From assembly GCA_039814715.1 (NCBI GenBank), contig JBCCAR010000057.1, positions 1 through 9,414 on the forward strand: a DNA stretch of 9,414 nucleotides. The letters are read 5' to 3'. The translations under genes and the position numbers were made by a program. The stretch is from CAKZYD01 sp039814715. Its GTDB lineage: Bacteria; Pseudomonadota; Alphaproteobacteria; Sphingomonadales; CAKZYD01. A model generated the notes under the pieces. The model ran no database searches. It saw nothing but the letters and a program-made list of their open reading frames with translations, and was not told the DNA's origin. Below, in pieces: positions 7,739-9,414 of the stretch. Every line of letters starts with the position of its first letter. Position 1 is the first letter of the stretch.

Positions 7739-8300
7739 CGAATGCAACCCCTAGCAAAACGCCAGTGGAGCAGCTGTAGACGGCGGACTGTGTGCCAAGG
7801 CACCAGTTGATATCGTTGTTTTTTTGCGGACGAATAACCGGGCGGTCGCCCTGGTTGGTGTTGCAGAAACACCGGCCGCAGGCGCTTTTACCGCAGCAAT
7901 CATTATAAGAGACGATGTAGTTACGGCCATCGGCTGGGTTCCGGCAGGTGCCAATCCAAGTGATGGGGGACATTTCCGTGCCTGGCGGGCAACTGCTTGC
8001 TGACCCACCGCAGCAGCTGCAAAGAAATCCATCGATTGCGCAATAGCGCCAATAAGAGCAGCTGGTTGGGTCGCCTGGATCCTGCGGATTGCCGGTCTTG
8101 GATGGCACCAGGCCGAATTCGTTTAAGCCGTCCTTGGCTTCTCGGACTGGGCCTGCCGCTTCTGCGCGCGACACAGGAAGGAGCGGCATAACAGCGGCGC
8201 CTGTCAACGCCGTTCCTAATATCGAAAATAAACTGCGCCGAGATGTGCCGCGGGCGATCGCGCGCGTCATATGTTCAGTGGCTTTATCAAGCAGGCTCAT
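7731..8300 (-). CDS. aauA: TTQ-dependent amine dehydrogenase light (beta) chain, aromatic-amine-dehydrogenase-like
   Basis: This 189-residue subunit carries the self-derived tryptophan tryptophylquinone cofactor that oxidises primary amines to aldehydes and ammonia in the periplasm. A long leader with twin arginines (SRRSLF, 20-25) and a hydrophobic run ending near AEAA (46-49) indicates Tat export. The expected TTQ residues are Trp115 (in SPITWIGTC) and Trp166 (in NDINWCLG), 51 apart as in known enzymes. Asp134 (SYNDCCG) matches the catalytic Asp (AADH Asp128, MADH Asp76) and Asp90 matches MADH Asp32. Fourteen cysteines are present. Twelve match the six disulfides of methylamine dehydrogenase; Cys97 and Cys141 are extra and fall where I recall aromatic amine dehydrogenase having them. 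The Trp166-to-178 spacing fits AADH (160-172) better than MADH (108-122). Residue 178 is Ser, not the catalytic Thr of both. The start overlaps mauD by 4 bp (ATGA), with GGAGAG upstream. Substrate preference is not provable here. Confidence 0.93.
   Translation of the reverse strand: MSLLDKATEHMTRAIARGTSRRSLFSILGTALTGAAVMPLLPVSRAEAAGPVREAKDGLNEFGLVPSKTGNPQDPGDPTSCSYWRYCAIDGFLCSCCGGSASSCPPGTEMSPITWIGTCRNPADGRNYIVSYNDCCGKSACGRCFCNTNQGDRPVIRPQKNNDINWCLGTQSAVYSCSTGVLLGVAFDE
7748..7752 (-). promoter_or_regulatory. Ribosome binding site of the first cytochrome c gene
   Basis: AGGGG on the minus strand lies nine bases before the ATG at 7738 and inside the light-chain coding end. It favours this ATG over the upstream TTG at 7747, which directly abuts the element. 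Confidence 0.5.
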
Positions 8301-8896
8301 ACCAGGCTCTCCAGTCGTTGGGCGTGGAATTCAGGGGTGCTCATCGCCGCATTTAAAGGGGCAACAAGGGTCTCAAAGGCAGGTAGATCGGGCGCTGGCG
8401 CCGAGGTTTGTAGCCGGCCATCCTCGCGAATGATGACAACATGGGGCAAATTGACGGCGCCAAAGGTCGCCGCGACATCTTTTGCGTCAATCAAAGCGGC
8501 GCCAGTTATGGTTTCATATGGCGACATGTCGCCTCCGTCCGCAGTCGATACCGCGAGTGTTGTTACGAGGTTTTGCGCTCCGCTTAGGGTAAGCTGTTTG
8601 ATAAGCGGCGTTATTGCTTTGCAGACGTCACACATAGGAGAGACGAACACGATAAGCTGCGCGCGCTGCTCAAGGGCGCCGCCAATGATGACCTCATCTC
8701 CGGCGACGGACCGCGTTTTTATATCGTCTACACGGTCGCCTGGTTTCAGGGCGGCTGACTGTGCAGAAGACATGCCAGCCGGCGACACACGTTCAAGCAA
8801 CGTGCCAACTTGCCGCATGAGCCCAAGTACAATCACAGCCAAGCTAATGACGACAGCCCACAGTGCAATGTGTGTCGCTATGAGAAATACCGACAT
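8297..8896 (-). CDS. mauD: MauD-type thioredoxin-fold protein for amine dehydrogenase maturation
   Basis: This 199-residue membrane-anchored protein should help form or isomerise the many disulfides of the light chain in the periplasm. One N-terminal transmembrane helix (about 4-26) is followed by RQVGTLLERVSPAG (29-41), a segment characteristic of MauD/AauD. The thioredoxin-like domain has the redox motif CDVC (89-92) in the context FVSPMCDVCK, and a probable cis-Pro at 151 (NLPHVV). In Paracoccus, loss of MauD leads to low levels of the light chain; that is family knowledge. The gene starts at an ATG whose A is shared with the heavy-chain stop (TAATG) and ends in a 4-bp ATGA overlap with the light-chain gene, so the three should be translated in sequence. 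The usual partner gene mauE is not between it and the heavy chain. A general thiol-disulfide oxidoreductase is the alternative, but the position makes MauD by far the best call. Confidence 0.88.
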   Translation of the reverse strand: MSVFLIATHIALWAVVISLAVIVLGLMRQVGTLLERVSPAGMSSAQSAALKPGDRVDDIKTRSVAGDEVIIGGALEQRAQLIVFVSPMCDVCKAITPLIKQLTLSGAQNLVTTLAVSTADGGDMSPYETITGAALIDAKDVAATFGAVNLPHVVIIREDGRLQTSAPAPDLPAFETLVAPLNAAMSTPEFHAQRLESLV

Positions 8897-9414
8897 TACG
8901 GAGCCGGGAACATCGCAACAGGGTTATATGCGACTGTTGATTCTAGCTGCCGAAGGTGCTCCCCCGTCTTTGCGTCATAGACGTCCATAAAGCCTTCCAA
9001 GCTCGCTGTAACGACCATAGGCGTTTTCCCGGCTGAGACACCAACGGACCATCCTGGGGTCTTCAACTTGATCCGGCGCACAATCTTCTTTTCGCCTGGA
9101 TCAATCACCCAGACTTCCGTGCCGCTGCTTTTATGCGATCCGTCATAGCCGTCGGCATGCATCAAGGCGTAGACGTGGCCATCATCATCTTGTGAAATGA
9201 CCTGCCACCCGCCTGGGCGCCAGGTTGACGTATCATCACCCAGTAAAGACCATCGCTCTCTTACGTTCGGTACTTTCCCAGAAAAATCGATGGTTTGCAC
9301 ATCTCGAGTGACGCGAATCGCTTGCACACCACACAAAGCCGCGTTAATGGGCCGCTCCGCTTGGCGACAAAGCGAGCGGATTGACGATGGTGCGGGCGTA
9401 TAGCTCAGGGGTAG
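8896..9414 (-). CDS. aauB: TTQ amine dehydrogenase heavy (alpha) chain, C-terminal fragment, probably truncated
   Basis: The heavy chain of TTQ amine dehydrogenases is a periplasmic seven-bladed beta-propeller of nearly 400 residues that holds the light chain and shapes the substrate channel. Only its C-terminal third is present. WRPGGWQ (bases 9202-9222) is a family signature, followed by YALMHADG, HKSSGTEVWVID and a final blade with VYDAKTGEHLRQL. VQTIDFSG (about 9277-9300) also fits. Upstream of that the reading frame stays open to the window edge, but the residues are rich in Arg, Cys and Ser and do not look like propeller strands. The first in-frame start is a TTG at 9336 without a ribosome site. 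A tRNA-like sequence on the other strand begins at 9394. The gene may thus have lost its first two thirds, or the edge may be a chimeric junction; if neither, it simply continues outside. Its stop overlaps the mauD start by one base. Confidence 0.78.
   Translation of the reverse strand, partial: LPLSYTPAPSSIRSLCRQAERPINAALCGVQAIRVTRDVQTIDFSGKVPNVRERWSLLGDDTSTWRPGGWQVISQDDDGHVYALMHADGYDGSHKSSGTEVWVIDPGEKKIVRRIKLKTPGWSVGVSAGKTPMVVTASLEGFMDVYDAKTGEHLRQLESTVAYNPVAMFPAP
9352..9379. repeat. Ten-pair inverted repeat (hairpin) near the heavy-chain break
   Basis: On the plus strand CCGCTCCGCTT (9352-9362) pairs with AAGCGAGCGG (9370-9379), with a single bulged C and a seven-base loop. No T-run follows on either strand. 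It falls inside the open heavy-chain frame but outside the part that resembles the family, and 14 bases before the tRNA-like sequence. This fits an intergenic element better than coding sequence. Confidence 0.5.
9394..9414 (+). tRNA. Possible 5' end of a tRNA gene, cut by the window edge
   Basis: The last 21 bases fit a tRNA from position 1 to 22. GGGCGTA is the 5' acceptor strand. Then come T8 and A9 (9401-9402), the D-stem GCTC (9403-9406), A14 and G15, the G18-G19 pair, and TAG (9412-9414) opening the second D-stem strand. The run TAGCTCAGGGGTAG is a strong match to the internal A-box common in bacterial tRNAs. The acceptor recalls alphaproteobacterial valine tRNAs, but the anticodon lies outside, so the identity is open. 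Only about a quarter of the molecule is visible and no stem can be closed, so chance similarity remains possible. If real, the minus-strand heavy-chain frame cannot be genuine across it. Confidence 0.5.

Noticed and set aside
7731..8300. Calling the light chain methylamine dehydrogenase (mauA)
   Set aside because: The loop spacing after the second TTQ tryptophan and the two extra cysteines fit aromatic amine dehydrogenase better. The question stays open without an alignment.
8271..8990. Plus-strand open frame of 239 codons
   Set aside because: It lies antisense to mauD and the light-chain start, both well supported by motifs, and its translation shows no domain.
9352..9379. Hairpin near the right edge as an intrinsic terminator
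   Set aside because: No T-run follows the stem on either strand, so it lacks the second half of the signal.
9392..9414. Reading the right edge as a glycine tRNA starting GCGGGCG
   Set aside because: That start would put two extra bases between acceptor and D-stem. Starting at 9394 gives normal spacing, so the glycine reading is less likely.
1..9414. CRISPR arrays, insertion sequences or integrase genes
   Set aside because: I saw no regularly spaced repeats, transposase or recombinase motifs in any frame, so any mobile element tied to the tRNA-like edge would lie outside the window.

Overview
The window looks like a chromosomal segment of a Gram-negative proteobacterium, most likely an alphaproteobacterium. 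The grounds are a TonB-dependent outer-membrane receptor, periplasmic c-type cytochromes, a type II NADH dehydrogenase, a tryptophan-tryptophylquinone (TTQ) amine dehydrogenase, moderate GC and Shine-Dalgarno starts. The genus cannot be told from the sequence alone.

Layout. Positions 1-292 hold no convincing gene and carry the leader of a plus-strand type II NADH dehydrogenase gene (293-1672). Everything else lies on the minus strand and is transcribed from right to left. In transcription order: a C-terminal piece of an amine dehydrogenase heavy chain at the right edge (8896 to the edge), a MauD-type thioredoxin-fold maturation protein (8297-8896), the TTQ-bearing light chain (7731-8300), two related monohaem cytochromes c (7136-7738 and 6649-7128), a TonB-dependent receptor (4232-6613), a crotonase of the ECHDC3 type (3387-4169) and an acyl-CoA synthetase (1669-3354). 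The first five genes overlap or nearly touch, so they are probably translationally coupled. Gaps of 35, 62 and 32 bp separate the last three. The acyl-CoA synthetase and the NADH dehydrogenase converge and overlap by 4 bp through their stop codons.

How they may work together. The light chain has both TTQ tryptophans, the catalytic aspartate and 14 cysteines. Its spacing and two extra cysteines resemble aromatic amine dehydrogenase rather than methylamine dehydrogenase. Such an enzyme oxidises a primary amine to an aldehyde in the periplasm. The two cytochromes c directly downstream are the natural candidates for electron acceptors, since no cupredoxin gene is visible. The receptor could bring a substrate across the outer membrane. 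The crotonase and acyl-CoA synthetase could handle the carbon skeleton after the aldehyde has become an acid, but no aldehyde dehydrogenase lies in the window, so this pathway is inference.

Oddities. No mauE/aauE gene lies between the heavy chain and mauD, although it normally does. The heavy-chain similarity fades near 9300, and the last 21 bases (9394-9414) look like the 5' part of a tRNA gene on the opposite strand. A strong hairpin lies between the two. The heavy chain may therefore be truncated here, by integration or rearrangement at a tRNA gene or by an assembly junction.
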